40,529 bases of DNA. Source: Kitasatospora phosalacinea. GTDB lineage: Bacteria; Actinomycetota; Actinomycetes; Streptomycetales; Streptomycetaceae. Made by a program: the position numbers and the translations under genes. Below are positions 1 to 11,314 of the stretch, one piece after another. Position 1 is the first letter of the stretch. The number at the start of each line of letters is the position of its first letter. The notes under the pieces were generated by a model. It did not search any database. It was not told where the DNA came from and was given only the letters and a program-made list of their open reading frames with translations. The stretch covers positions 1 through 40,529 of the forward strand of contig NZ_JNWZ01000063.1 in the NCBI RefSeq assembly GCF_000716545.1. The letters run 5' to 3'.

Positions 1-35
1 TATCGTCGGCAGCGTCAGATGTGTATAAGAGACAG
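1..35. other. Untrimmed Nextera transposase adapter
   Basis: Positions 3-35 match the Illumina Nextera read-1 adapter with the 19-bp mosaic end at its 3' side (ending GTGTATAAGAGACAG). It is not genomic. In translation it gives the artefact peptides MCIRDS and MYKRQ on the plus strand and the C-terminal LSLIHI on the minus strand. Genomic sequence begins at about 36, so any gene call running into 1-35 is truncated there. Confidence 0.97.
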
Positions 36-1784
36 CTCCAGCACCAGTCGCAGCGCCGCGTCCAGGTCCAGGTGGAGGCTCTGCAGCCACTCCGCCCACT
101 CCTCGTGCCCCGCCCGGTACCCCGTCCCCGCCGGCACCAGCAGCCGTTCCTCCCGGACGGCCCGCGCCCACCCGCCCGCGTCCGGGAACAGCCGCGCGAA
201 CTCCTCGGCGGGCAGCGCCCCGTCCCCCGCGCCGAGCATCAGCCGCGCGGCCTCGTGCAGCCGACCCGCCGCGACGGCCGCCAGCCGCCGCACCTGCCGG
301 GCGTCCTCGCCGGGCGCGGCCGGCCCGCCGCGGCGGTGCCGGCGCGGGCCGCCGGGGGTGAGGGCGACCCGGCGGGCGACGGTGAGGCAGGCCAGGTCGA
401 GCCAGCCGCCGAAGAGTTCGGCCCGGCTGCCGACGGGGCCGTGCACGCCCGCGCCGCGCAGTTCGCCGGCCAGCCGCAGGGCCAACGGGTGGCCGCGCTC
501 GGCCGGGCCGAGGAACGCCTCGGGCAGCCCGTAGCGCCGCCCGGCCCGGGCCGCGGCGTCGTCGGTGAGCGGGCCGAGCCACAGCGCCCGGGCGGCGGAG
601 CGCCAGGGGCCGAGCTGGTCCCAGCCGTCGGGCCGGCAGGCGACCAGGGCCCTGGCCCGGTGGGCGCGCAGCCACTCCAGGCCGGCGGTCAGCCAGCGCG
701 CGGACAGCGCGAGCGGGGCCTCCTCGGGCCCGTCGAGCACCACCAGCAGCGGCCGTCCGGCGTCGGCGCACAGGGCCGCGAGCTCCCCCGGTTCGACCTC
801 GGGCACGCCCGACTGCCGCGCGGCGGCGGCGAGTCGGCGGCGCAGCGGGTCGCCGAGCGTGCGGTCGCCGGGGGCGAGGTCGGCGCCGCGCAGCCACAGG
901 GTGGGCAGCGGCCGGGCGGCGCCGGCCCGGCGGACGGCGAGGGCGGCGAGTTCGGTGGTGCGGCCGCTGCCGCTCTCGCCGAGCAGCACGGTGAGGACGT
1001 CCTGCGGTTCCTCGCCGCTGAGGCCGTCGGGGCGGTCGACCCGGTCGGCGGCGAGTTCGGCGATCCGGCCGGGCCCGGCGGCGGCGCCCTCCAGTTGGGC
1101 CCGGGCCAGGCGCAGCGCGCCGCCGAGGTTGAGCGCCCGCCCGTACGCGGGGGCGTCGGCGCCGTTGCGGGCCAGCAGCCGGCCGAGCGGGGAGTCCCCG
1201 GGGGGCGCGGTGTCGGCGGTGAGCGGGACGGCGGCCACGCCGGGGCCGGGGACGGCGCGCACCCGGGGGGCGATCACGGCGAGCACCGCGCCGGTCTCCG
1301 GGTCGAGGACGGGCGCCCCGGCGAGCGGGGTCGCCGACAGGTCGAGCAGCAGGACGCCGGGGACGGTGCGCACCAGGGCGCCGTCGCCGCAGCGGCCGTT
1401 CTCCCGGCCGATCGGGCCGCCCCGGGCCAGCGCGGGCGCGCCGTCCTCCCAGCGCTGGTGGGGCACCGCGAGGGGGCCGGTGGCCGGGCCGCGCCCGATC
1501 GGCAGGGCGGGGCCCGGCACGCCGCCGACGGCGGCGGTGCGCAGCAGGGCCAGGCCGCGGTCGGGGAGCAGGTCGACGCTCTCCGGGCCGAGCACCCGGG
1601 ACTGCCCGCCGGGGGTGTGCAGCACCAGCCGGGGCAGTCCGGCCACCGCCTCGTGCGCGGTGACCACGGTGCCGTCGCGGTCGGCGACGAAGCCGAGGCC
1701 GCACAGCCGGCCCTGCTGGTCCCTGATCCGCAGCAGCGCCTGTGCCGGATCCCCCGCGAAGCCGGCGCCCGCACCCTCGCCCAT
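36..1784 (-). CDS. S1-peptidase-like domain fused to P-loop NTPase (3' truncated)
   Basis: About 583 residues are visible; the C terminus is cut off by the adapter. Residues 1-190 resemble a trypsin-like (S1/HtrA) domain, with His44 in a TAHE context and Asp75 in a DRGLALL context. Where a GxSGxPV serine motif is expected the sequence reads PLAGAPV, so the nucleophile appears to be alanine (Ala155). Residues 262-450 look like a STAND/NACHT-type NTPase: Walker A GESGSGRTT at 269-277 has Arg where Lys is usual, and Walker B is LLVVLDG near 347-353. The GTG/ATG choice is settled by GGGAGGA eight bases before the ATG at 1784; an ATG at 1871 has no such site. Multidomain S1-NTPase proteins are common in filamentous actinobacteria and have been linked to biological-conflict systems. 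The function here is inferred, and both active sites look weakened. Confidence 0.75.
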
Positions 1785-2132
1785 CCGCCAGTCCTCCCGC
1801 CGGGCCGCGCCCGGCCCCGCGCGGGACCGGGGTACGGCCGCCGTACACGCCGCGGTCAGCCTGCCCCCCACCAGTCACACGGCACCCCGCACGCCCCTCT
1901 CACCACACCGCTTCACTCCGCGCGCCCCCCGCCACCCCGCCGGGCGCGCACCCCGCCCCGAACCACCCGGCCCACCCCCGACCGCCCCAACTCCCGCGCC
2001 GGCCGAAGCACTTGGCCGACGCACCTGGCCGGCGCACCTGGCCGATCCGCCCCACCGCCCCGGGCCACGGCCGGGACCGCCCGCCGGAAAACCGCTGGCG
2101 CCCCGCCCGCCCCGGGGGCCACCCTGCCCGTC
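1785..2132. other. Non-coding gap with a 13-bp tandem repeat
   Basis: This is a divergent intergenic stretch between the NTPase gene (minus) and the GNAT gene (plus). I find no convincing gene: reading frames through it are proline/arginine-rich shadows. The only structure is three tandem 13-mers at 2008-2020, 2021-2033 and 2034-2046 with consensus GCACCTGGCCGRC. They could be a protein-binding array for either flanking promoter, but no clear -10/-35 pair is visible. Confidence 0.5.
2008..2046. repeat. Three tandem 13-bp repeats
   Basis: Direct repeats of GCACCTGGCCGRC occur back to back; the first copy has one T for C change. They lie 87-125 bases before the GNAT start at 2133 and about 225-260 bases before the NTPase start at 1784. 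Confidence 0.7.
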
Positions 2133-2642
2133 ATGGACGTCCGCCTGGAACCCTGGTCCGACTCCCGCCTCGGCCTGCTGCGCCGCATCAACACCCCGCT
2201 GATGCGCCGGCACGTCGGCGGCCCGGAGACCGAGGAGCAGGTGCTGCTGCGCCACCGCCGCTACCTCGCCCTCCCGTCCCTGGGCGGCGCGATGTACGCG
2301 GTGCTGGTCGACGGCGCCGAGGCCGGTTCGATCGCCCACCACCGGCGCGAGTGGCGGGGCGCCGAGGTGCACGAGACCGGGTGGAACGTGCTGCCGGAGT
2401 TCCAGGGCCGGGGCGTCGCGCTGGCGGCCGGCCGGGCGATGCTCACCGCGCTGCGCGCGCTGGTGGCCGCCGACCCGGCCGCCCCCGGCGTGCTGCACGC
2501 CTTCCCCGCCGTCGACAACGCCCCGTCCAACGCGCTGTGTTCGCGCCTGGGCTTCACCGACGGCGGCCCGTGCGACTTCGAGTACCCGCAGCGCTCGGGC
2601 CGCTTCCTGCGCAGCAACGACTGGCACCTGGCGCTGCGCTGA
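2133..2642 (+). CDS. GNAT family acetyltransferase
   Basis: 169 residues, a single GNAT-fold domain. The acetyl-CoA binding region is visible as LPEFQGRGVALAAGRAM near residues 89-105 (Q/RxxGxG/A-type loop), preceded by a beta strand ETGWNV. Toward the C terminus DNAPSNALCSRLGF matches the usual N-x-x-S/A-x-x-L-x-x-x-LGF element. The substrate cannot be read from sequence. The ATG at 2133 has no obvious ribosome binding site, so the start is chosen because the domain begins directly after it. It converges with truB, with a shared hairpin between the stops. Confidence 0.8.
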   Translation: MDVRLEPWSDSRLGLLRRINTPLMRRHVGGPETEEQVLLRHRRYLALPSLGGAMYAVLVDGAEAGSIAHHRREWRGAEVHETGWNVLPEFQGRGVALAAGRAMLTALRALVAADPAAPGVLHAFPAVDNAPSNALCSRLGFTDGGPCDFEYPQRSGRFLRSNDWHLALR

Positions 2643-2682
2643 CGCCGGGGCGGCGCCGGGAAGGCCCCGCCGCCGCCCGGCG
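2643..2682. terminator. Convergent GC-rich terminator hairpin
   Basis: The arm CGCCGGG-GCGGCG (2643-2655) pairs with CGCCGC (2668-2673) and CCCGGCG (2676-2682), with a 2-nt bulge. It sits between the stop of the GNAT gene and the stop of truB, so it can serve both directions. There is no U-tract, as is common in Streptomyces. Confidence 0.55.
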
Positions 2683-2686
2683 GCCC

Positions 2687-3592
2687 TCAGCCGACGAAGA
2701 CCGCCACCGGCTTGGCCTTGCCGCCGCTCTCCTCGATCAGCGCCAGGAACCGCCCGTCCGGGTCGAAGACCGCGACCGGCCCGTCCGCGCCCAGCCCGGG
2801 CGCGTCCAGCCGCATGCCGTTGGAGAGCAGCCGGGCCTGTTCGGCGTCCACGTCCCAGCGCGGGAAGGCGGCCGCCGCGGCCTCGGCGATCGGCAGCACC
2901 TCCAGCTTCTCCTCCAACTGCTCCAGGGTGCGCGCGGATTCGACCGAGTACGGCCCGACCCTGGTGCGCCGCAGCGCGGTCAGGTGCCCGCCGACGCCGA
3001 GCGCCGCGCCCAGGTCCCGGGCCAGCGCCCGGATGTACGTCCCGGAGGAGCACTCCACGGTGACGTCCAGGTCGAGCACCGGCGTGCCGTCCTCGGCGAC
3101 GGCCGGGCGCACCTCGTGCACCGTGAAGGAGTGCACCGTGGTGGGCCGGGCGGCGAGCTCGAAGTCCTCGCCCTCGCGGACCCGCGCGTACGAGCGCTTG
3201 CCGTCGATCTTGATCGCGCTGACCTTGGACGGCACCTGCATGATCTCGCCGGTGAGGGCGGCGACCCCGGCGTCGACCGCCTCGCGCGCCACCCCGTCGG
3301 CCGGGACGGACGCGGTGACCTCGCCCTCCCGGTCGTCGGTGACCGTGGTCTGCCCGAGCCGGACCGTCGCCTCGTACGTCTTGGCGGTGAGCATCAGGTG
3401 GCCGAGCAGCCGGGTGGCCCGCTCGACGCCGATCACCAGCACGCCGGTGGCCATCGGGTCGAGGGTGCCCGCGTGCCCGACCTTCCTGGTGCCGGCCAGC
3501 CAGCGGAGCTTGGCGACCACGCCGTGCGAGGTGATGCCCTCCGGCTTGTCGACGATGACCAGCCCGTCGGGGCCCGTCCCTTTACGCTTCAT
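2687..3592 (-). CDS. truB: tRNA pseudouridine(55) synthase TruB
   Basis: About 301 residues. TruB isomerises U55 to pseudouridine in the T-psi-C loop of tRNAs. The family signature GHAGTLDPMATGVL carries the catalytic aspartate. The N-terminal DGLVIVDKPEGITSH and central SGTYIRALARDLG motifs are also typical, and a PUA-like C-terminal segment follows. The ATG at 3592 (MKRKGTGPDG) fits family N termini, but an in-frame ATG at 3625 would add 11 residues; neither has a strong ribosome binding site. A possible -10, TAGGCT, overlaps the nrnA stop. It is the last gene of the rimP-truB cluster. Confidence 0.95.
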   Translation of the reverse strand: MKRKGTGPDGLVIVDKPEGITSHGVVAKLRWLAGTRKVGHAGTLDPMATGVLVIGVERATRLLGHLMLTAKTYEATVRLGQTTVTDDREGEVTASVPADGVAREAVDAGVAALTGEIMQVPSKVSAIKIDGKRSYARVREGEDFELAARPTTVHSFTVHEVRPAVAEDGTPVLDLDVTVECSSGTYIRALARDLGAALGVGGHLTALRRTRVGPYSVESARTLEQLEEKLEVLPIAEAAAAAFPRWDVDAEQARLLSNGMRLDAPGLGADGPVAVFDPDGRFLALIEESGGKAKPVAVFVG

Positions 3593-3670
3593 CGCTTCAT
3601 CATCATTTCGAAATCCCGCACGCATCCCTGCGCGGCCGCTCCGGCGGCCCGACCACCGAACCGCACGAGC

Positions 3671-4870
3671 CTAGCGCGCGCCCGGCCCCGCGGAGTCCGC
3701 CGCCGCCGCGACCTCGGCCAGCGCCGCCCGGAACCGCTCCACGACGGTCTCCACCGCCTCCCGCGCGCTGAACCCGGCCGCGTACACGTGCCCGCCACCG
3801 CCGAGCCGGGCGCAGACCGCCGCGACGTCGACCGCGCCGCGGGAGCGGCAGGAGCCGCGCAGCGTGCCGTCCGGGTCCTGCTTGAGCACCAGCGCGACGT
3901 CCGCCTCGGCGGGCTTGCGCAGCACGTCGATCAGGCCCTCGATCTCCTCGACGGTGACGCCGAACAGCGCCAGGTCCTGGTACGGCACCCAGGTCCACAC
4001 CAGCCCGTGCCCGCGGGCCTCCTCGGGCTCGAACGCGGCCCGCTCCAGCGCCCCGGCGAGCACCTTGAGGTACCCGAAGGAGGTGGTGTCCCACAGCTGC
4101 CGGGAGATCAGGTCGTGCCGGATGCCGGTGGCCAGCATCCGCCCGGCCATCTCGTGGGTGGCGGGCGTGGTGGCCCGGTACTTGAACGAGCCGGTGTCGG
4201 TGGCGATGCCGGTGTACAGGCAGGTCGCGATGGACCGGTCGAGCGGCACCCGCAGCCGCCGCAGCAGCTCGTCCACCAGGACGGCGGTGGCGGGCGCGGA
4301 CGGGTCGATCAGCCGGACGGTGCCGAAGCCGGGGTTGGAGGCGTGGTGGTCGAACACCACCAGCGCGCCCGCCGCGAACGCCTTGGCGCGCAGCAGGCCG
4401 AGCCGCTCCTCGGAGGCCGCGTCGAAGGCCAGCACCAGCGCGGGCGCGTCGGGCACCGCGGCGGCGGGGACGATCAGCTCCTGCCCGGGCAGGAAGGACA
4501 GCGACTCCGGGATGACCTGCGGGTCGTCGCCGAACGACACCCGCACCCGCTTGTCCAGGCCGCGCAGCGCCAGCGCGGCGGCCAGCGCGGAGCCCAGCGC
4601 GTCGCCGTCCGGGCAGATGTGGCAGACCAGGTCGATCTCGTCGGCGTCCGCGATCAGTTCGAGGGCGCGCCGCCACTCCTCCTCGAACCGGCCCCGGGCG
4701 TCCTGCTCGCCGTCCTCCGCCCCGGAGGCGTCCTGCTTGCCGTCCTCCGCCCCGGAGGCGGCCGGCGACCCGCTGCGAGGGCCCGGAAGCACCGCGAGGG
4801 CGGTCTCCACCGGTGTGGTGGAGACCGCCCTCGCGGTACCGGACTCGGCCGGCTCCCCGGCCACGGTCAC
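3671..4870 (-). CDS. nrnA: DHH/DHHA1 phosphoesterase, NrnA-like oligoribonuclease
   Basis: 399 residues. NrnA-type enzymes degrade nanoRNA/short oligonucleotides and often pAp. The DHH domain shows [11 protein letters not shown] near residue 90 and VFDHHASN near 172, with TDTGSFKY further on; the DHHA1 domain has the RLGGGGH motif near residue 365. The start is a GTG overlapping the rbfA stop as GTGA (4867-4870), implying translational coupling. The first roughly 60 residues are unlike the family: they are encoded by a perfect 20-bp inverted repeat (4791-4837) and a duplicated 30-bp unit (4701-4760). The enzymatic domain itself looks intact. Confidence 0.88.
   Translation of the reverse strand: MTVAGEPAESGTARAVSTTPVETALAVLPGPRSGSPAASGAEDGKQDASGAEDGEQDARGRFEEEWRRALELIADADEIDLVCHICPDGDALGSALAAALALRGLDKRVRVSFGDDPQVIPESLSFLPGQELIVPAAAVPDAPALVLAFDAASEERLGLLRAKAFAAGALVVFDHHASNPGFGTVRLIDPSAPATAVLVDELLRRLRVPLDRSIATCLYTGIATDTGSFKYRATTPATHEMAGRMLATGIRHDLISRQLWDTTSFGYLKVLAGALERAAFEPEEARGHGLVWTWVPYQDLALFGVTVEEIEGLIDVLRKPAEADVALVLKQDPDGTLRGSCRSRGAVDVAAVCARLGGGGHVYAAGFSAREAVETVVERFRAALAEVAAAADSAGPGAR
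4701..4760. repeat. 30-bp tandem duplication inside nrnA
   Basis: 4701-4730 and 4731-4760 are identical except for one C/T difference at the eighth base. In frame this duplicates a ten-residue acidic unit (SGAEDGxQDA) in the N-terminal extension of NrnA, ahead of the DHH domain. Each copy contains the small hairpin CTCCG-CCC-CGGAG. Confidence 0.9.
4791..4837. repeat. Perfect 20-bp inverted repeat at the start of nrnA
   Basis: ACCGCGAGGGCGGTCTCCAC at 4791-4810 is exactly complementary to 4818-4837, with a 7-nt loop. On the transcribed strand it forms a very stable hairpin 33 bases after the nrnA start codon. It has the geometry of an intrinsic terminator or attenuator between rbfA and nrnA but lies within coding sequence and has no U-tract. 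Confidence 0.9.
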
Positions 4871-5304
4871 TCGTCCTCGTCGTCGTCGCGGGCCGACCTG
4901 TAGGGGTCGGCCTCGCCCGCGAACGCGGCTCCGGCGGCGGCGGTGCGGACGGCGGCGTCGGAGAGCCGGGCCTTGTCCAGCAGGTCGTCGATGTTCCGGG
5001 CGTTGTCCGGCAGGGCGTCGGCGACGAAGGTCAGGGTCGGTGTGAACCGGACCCCGGTCTGCTTGCCGACCTCGGAGCGCAGGATGCCCTTGGCGCTCTC
5101 CAGCGCGGCCGCGCTGGACTCGCGCTCGGTCTCGTCACCGTAGACGGTGTAGAAGACGGTGGCCTCGCGCAGGTCCCCGGTGACCCGGGCGTCGGTGATG
5201 GTGACGTACCCCAGGCGGGGGTCCTTGATCCGGCGCTGCAGGGTCTCCGCCACGACCACCTGGATGCGGTCGGCGAGCTTGCGCGCCCTAGCGGTGTCGG
5301 TCAC
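4867..5304 (-). CDS. rbfA: Ribosome-binding factor A
   Basis: 145 residues. RbfA is a single KH-like domain protein needed for late 30S subunit maturation and 16S rRNA 5' end processing. The N terminus [28 protein letters not shown] and the [10 protein letters not shown] segment are characteristic. The GTG start at 5304 follows GAGGAGG with 5-nt spacing. A very acidic tail (DDDEDE) follows the domain. The stop overlaps the nrnA start. Confidence 0.95.
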   Translation of the reverse strand: MTDTARARKLADRIQVVVAETLQRRIKDPRLGYVTITDARVTGDLREATVFYTVYGDETERESSAAALESAKGILRSEVGKQTGVRFTPTLTFVADALPDNARNIDDLLDKARLSDAAVRTAAAGAAFAGEADPYRSARDDDEDE

Positions 5305-5443
5305 GTTGCCTCCTCGTGCAGTAGGCGCGTACCCCGGGTCATGACCTCACCCGGTGGGGCCCTCTCCCCAACGTACCCGCCCGCGCCCAGCCTTGTGGGC
5401 GCTCTCGGTCCTGTGCGGGTGTGACGGTGGTGACGCCCGCAGG

Positions 5444-5740
5444 TCATTCGTCGTCGTCGTGGTGGTGGCGCCTCCTCGCGGAGAGCAGCACCACCTCGGG
5501 GCGGCCGGCGACGAGCCGCTCACAGCTGTCCAGGATCTCGCTGACGTACCCGGCGTCGCCGGACACCACCGCGCAGCCGATCTCGGCCCTGCGGTGCAGC
5601 TCCTGGTTTCCTACCTCCGCGGCGCACACGCTGTACTTGCGCTGCAGTTCGGCCACGATGGGCCGCACGATCGACCGCTTCTCCTTGAGCGAGTGCACGT
5701 CGCCGAGGAGCAGGTCGAAGGTGAGTGTTCCTACGAACAT
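5444..5740 (-). CDS. ylxP: DUF503 family protein (YlxP-like)
   Basis: 98 residues. DUF503 proteins sit between infB and rbfA in many Gram-positive genomes, as here, and are linked to ribosome assembly; the biochemical role is not established. The motif HSLKEKRSIVRPI and the pattern AEVGNQELHRRAEIGCAVVSGD are typical. The C terminus is an unusual polar tail of three His, three Asp and a Glu. No strong ribosome binding site precedes the ATG; a -10-like TAGGGT lies about 55 bases upstream, so it may have its own promoter. Confidence 0.9.
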   Translation of the reverse strand: MFVGTLTFDLLLGDVHSLKEKRSIVRPIVAELQRKYSVCAAEVGNQELHRRAEIGCAVVSGDAGYVSEILDSCERLVAGRPEVVLLSARRRHHHDDDE

Positions 5741-5810
5741 GTGGGACAGGCCTGGGCCGGCCTGGGAGCCTCGAAGGAGTTCCGACAGTCCCCGACCCTA
5801 ACAAGCGCGG

Positions 5811-5855
5811 CCGGGGCCGGTCGACGGGATAAGACACCCCGCCGGCCGGCCCCGG
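5811..5855 (-). terminator. Hairpin downstream of infB
   Basis: CCGGGGCCGG (5811-5820) is perfectly complementary to 5846-5855, with a further short stem CGGG/CCCG inside the loop. It starts 12 bases past the infB stop on the minus strand and precedes ylxP, so it may terminate or attenuate read-through from infB. No U-tract is seen. Confidence 0.55.
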
Positions 5856-5866
5856 TCGGTCACCCG

Positions 5867-8980
<3,114 letters not shown>

Positions 8981-9026
8981 TTCGCTCCTGTCTATGCGTC
9001 CGGGGTATTCGTCCGCCGGACCGCTG

Positions 9027-9070
9027 TTACTTCATGGGCGTACTCATCGCGTACTCATCGAGTGCTCATC
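9027..9070 (-). promoter_or_regulatory. Overlapping mini-ORF cascade in the infB leader
   Basis: Three 11-bp near-repeats (9060-9070, 9049-9059, 9038-9048) create successive tiny reading frames on the infB-sense strand. 9069-9055 reads Met-Ser-Thr-Arg-stop, 9058-9044 reads Met-Ser-Thr-Arg-stop, and 9047-9027 reads Met-Ser-Thr-Pro-Met-Lys-stop. Each junction is an ATGA overlap, the classic arrangement for translational coupling. The last stop is 46 bases before the infB GTG. No strong ribosome binding site precedes the first ATG. Confidence 0.5.
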
Positions 9071-9170
9071 GCAATCTCGACCTACTTCCATCTCGCGAGG
9101 TACCTGACTGGGGCGCACGGCGGAGTTCGACGTGCCGTGCGCTGGTGCGTGTTGCCGGGCGCGGGGCCCG

Positions 9171-9473
9171 TCAGTGGGCCGACTGCCGATCGGCCGGACC
9201 TGCTCCCGCCCCGACGTGCTCCCGCAGGGCGCCGGGGTCGAGCGCGCCCTGGACCCGAAGGGCCCGGGGGAACGCCCGGCGGCGGACCGCGAGGTCGAGG
9301 CAGTTCGGGTCGGGGTGCAGGTACGCGCCCCGGCCCGGCAGAGTGCCGCGGGGATCGGGGACGCATCCGTCCTCGCCCGCCACGACACGCAGCAGCTCGT
9401 GCTTGGCCGCGCGCTTGCGGCAGCCCACGCAGGTGCGTTCAGGGCATGCCCGGACATGCGTCCGGCCAGACAC
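9171..9473 (-). CDS. ylxR: YlxR (DUF448) RNA-binding protein
   Basis: About 100 residues. YlxR-family proteins are small basic nucleic-acid-binding proteins encoded between nusA and infB. The signature is PERTCVGCRKRAAKHELLRVV, followed by GRGAYLHPDPNCLDLAVRRRAF. The GTG at 9473 (VSGRTHVRACPERTC) is chosen because GGAGGGG lies 11 bases upstream and the family begins here; an in-frame ATG at 9530 would add 19 unlikely residues. Confidence 0.92.
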   Translation of the reverse strand: MSGRTHVRACPERTCVGCRKRAAKHELLRVVAGEDGCVPDPRGTLPGRGAYLHPDPNCLDLAVRRRAFPRALRVQGALDPGALREHVGAGAGPADRQSAH

Positions 9474-9542
9474 GTTCAAGTCTACCCCTCCGAAGGGACT
9501 CACCGCCGCCGAGTAGATCTCCGGAGGCACATGACAACGTTG

Positions 9543-10544
9543 CTAGCGGGCCGGGGATTCCTCGGACGGGGCCTCGGTGTCCGGGCGGATGTCGATCCGC
9601 CAGCCGGTGAGCCGGGCGGCCAGGCGGGCGTTCTGCCCCTCCTTGCCGATCGCCAGCGACAGCTGGTAGTCCGGCACGATCACCCGGGCGGAGCGCTGGG
9701 CCAGGTCGACGATCTCCACCTTCGTCACCCGGGCGGGCGACAGCGCGGCGGCGACCATCTCGGCCGGGTCCTCCGACCAGTCGACGATGTCGATCTTCTC
9801 GCCGTGCAGCTCGGCCATCACGCCGCGCACCCGCATGCCGTTCGGGCCGATGCAGGCGCCCTTGGCGTTCAGGCCCTGGCGGCGCGACCAGACCGCGATC
9901 TTGGTGCGGTGGCCGGCCTCGCGGGCGATCGAGGCGATCTCCACCGAGCCGTCCGCGATCTCCGGGACCTCCAGCGCGAACAGCCGCTTCACCAGGTTCG
10001 GGTGGGTGCGCGACAGCGTCACCGACGGGCCGCGGACACCGCGCCGCACGCCCACCACGTAGCACTTCAGCCGGGTGCCGTGCCGGTAGTCCTCGCCCGG
10101 GACCTGCTCCTGCGGCGGCAGGATGGCCTCCAGCTTGCCGATGTCGACCAGCACGCTCTTCGGGTCGTTGCCCTGCTGGACGACACCGGTGACGATGTCG
10201 CCCTCCTTGCCCGCGTACTCGCCGAAGGTCTGGTCGTCCGCGGCGTCCCGCAGCCGCTGCAGGATGACCTGCTTGGCGGTGGACGCGGCGATCCGGCCGA
10301 AGCCCGACGGGGTGTCGTCGAACTCCTTCGGCTCGACGCCCTCGTCCAGCTCCGAGGCGTCCTCCAGCGCCCAGACCGTCACGTGGCCGGTCTTGCGGTT
10401 CAGCTCCACCCGCGCCCGGCGGCGCGAGCCCTCGGTGCGGTGGTACGCGATGAGGAGGGCCGACTCGATCGACTCGACCAGCAGGTCGAACGGCACGCCC
10501 TTCTCGGTGACCAGCCCGCGCAGGGCACTCATGTCGATGTCCAC
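9543..10544 (-). CDS. nusA: Transcription termination/antitermination factor NusA
   Basis: 333 residues. NusA binds RNA polymerase and nascent RNA and modulates pausing, termination and antitermination. An N-terminal RNAP-binding domain is followed by S1 and two KH domains ([19 protein letters not shown] near residue 225 and [20 protein letters not shown] near 297, with GxxG loops). The acidic C-terminal repeats of E. coli NusA are absent, as usual in Actinobacteria. The start is GTG with GAGGAGG seven bases upstream, directly after the rimP stop (2-nt gap), so the pair is translationally coupled. Confidence 0.97.
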   Translation of the reverse strand: MDIDMSALRGLVTEKGVPFDLLVESIESALLIAYHRTEGSRRRARVELNRKTGHVTVWALEDASELDEGVEPKEFDDTPSGFGRIAASTAKQVILQRLRDAADDQTFGEYAGKEGDIVTGVVQQGNDPKSVLVDIGKLEAILPPQEQVPGEDYRHGTRLKCYVVGVRRGVRGPSVTLSRTHPNLVKRLFALEVPEIADGSVEIASIAREAGHRTKIAVWSRRQGLNAKGACIGPNGMRVRGVMAELHGEKIDIVDWSEDPAEMVAAALSPARVTKVEIVDLAQRSARVIVPDYQLSLAIGKEGQNARLAARLTGWRIDIRPDTEAPSEESPAR

Positions 10545-10546
10545 GA

Positions 10547-11089
10547 CTACGCCTCCTCTTCCTCTTCGTCCACGTCCGCGATGTCGGCGGCGGCGTCGAG
10601 CAGTTCCTCGTCCTTGCGGTTGAACTCGACCTGCACCCGGGCCCGCGCGATCTCCGCGAACTCCAGTCGGCGCTCCTTGGGGCGGCCGCGCCCCTTCACC
10701 GGCTGCACCTCGACCAGCGCGCCGTCCTCGTCGCTCTCCAGCACCCGCGCGGTCAGCTCCGCGCCGTCCACCAGCTTGACCGCCGCCAGCCGGCCGGTCG
10801 CCCGGCGCCAGTGCCGCGGCTCGTTCAGCGGGCGCTCGGCGCCCGGGGAACCGACCTCCAGCAGGTACGGGGCCTCGCCCATCAGGTCGGAGGCGTCCAG
10901 CGCCTGGCTCACCAGCCGGGAGAACTCGGCGATCGCGTCGAGGTCGACGCCGCCGTCGGCGTCCACGTCGATCTGCACCTGGCGGCGGTTGCCGGCCTGG
11001 GTCACCTTGACCTCTTCGAGGTCGAGCCCGGCCTCGGCGGCCAGCGGCTCCAACAGAGCGCGCAGCCGGTCAGTGGGGGTGGTGCTCAT
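10547..11089 (-). CDS. rimP: Ribosome maturation factor RimP
   Basis: 180 residues. RimP is needed for maturation of 30S subunits. The N-terminal domain contains [38 protein letters not shown], and [16 protein letters not shown] marks the junction to the Sm-like C-terminal domain. The tail is acidic (a run of five Glu). AGGAG precedes the ATG. It is the first gene of the cluster, so the cluster's main promoter should lie in 11090-11314. Confidence 0.96.
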   Translation of the reverse strand: MSTTPTDRLRALLEPLAAEAGLDLEEVKVTQAGNRRQVQIDVDADGGVDLDAIAEFSRLVSQALDASDLMGEAPYLLEVGSPGAERPLNEPRHWRRATGRLAAVKLVDGAELTARVLESDEDGALVEVQPVKGRGRPKERRLEFAEIARARVQVEFNRKDEELLDAAADIADVDEEEEEA

Positions 11090-11233
11090 CCGGGTGACTC
11101 CTCGGCCGCGTCTGCTGTTGTCGAAGGTGCTAACTCACGGCGAAGCCTATCGGGTCGACCCCCGAACCGCCGATTCCGACCCGGGCGCCCGCGCCCCCTG
11201 CGAGGAACCTCACAGCGGTCGGATACCGTCCAA

Positions 11234-11247
11234 GCTCCGTACGGAGC
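11234..11247. promoter_or_regulatory. 14-bp perfect palindrome between rimP and a lipoprotein gene
   Basis: GCTCCGTACGGAGC is self-complementary and lies in the divergent 225-bp intergenic region, 145 bases before rimP and 68 before the lipoprotein start. It is a candidate operator. A -10-like TACCGT lies just upstream on the plus strand (about 11224-11229). Confidence 0.45.
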
Positions 11248-11314
11248 GCGTGCGTCTCCGGTAAAGATTCTCCCGACGGGGGACACCGGCCCCCACCGAC
11301 CCGCTGGAGCACCG

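Noticed and set aside
21..2642. Long plus-strand open frame of 873 codons
   Set aside because: It starts in the adapter (MYKRQ) and runs through the antisense of the NTPase gene; only the last 169 codons (2133-2642) are a real GNAT gene.
1742..4903. 1053-codon plus-strand frame over truB and nrnA
   Set aside because: It is the antisense of well-recognised genes with Arg/Pro/Gly-rich translation and no domain; typical of high-GC DNA.
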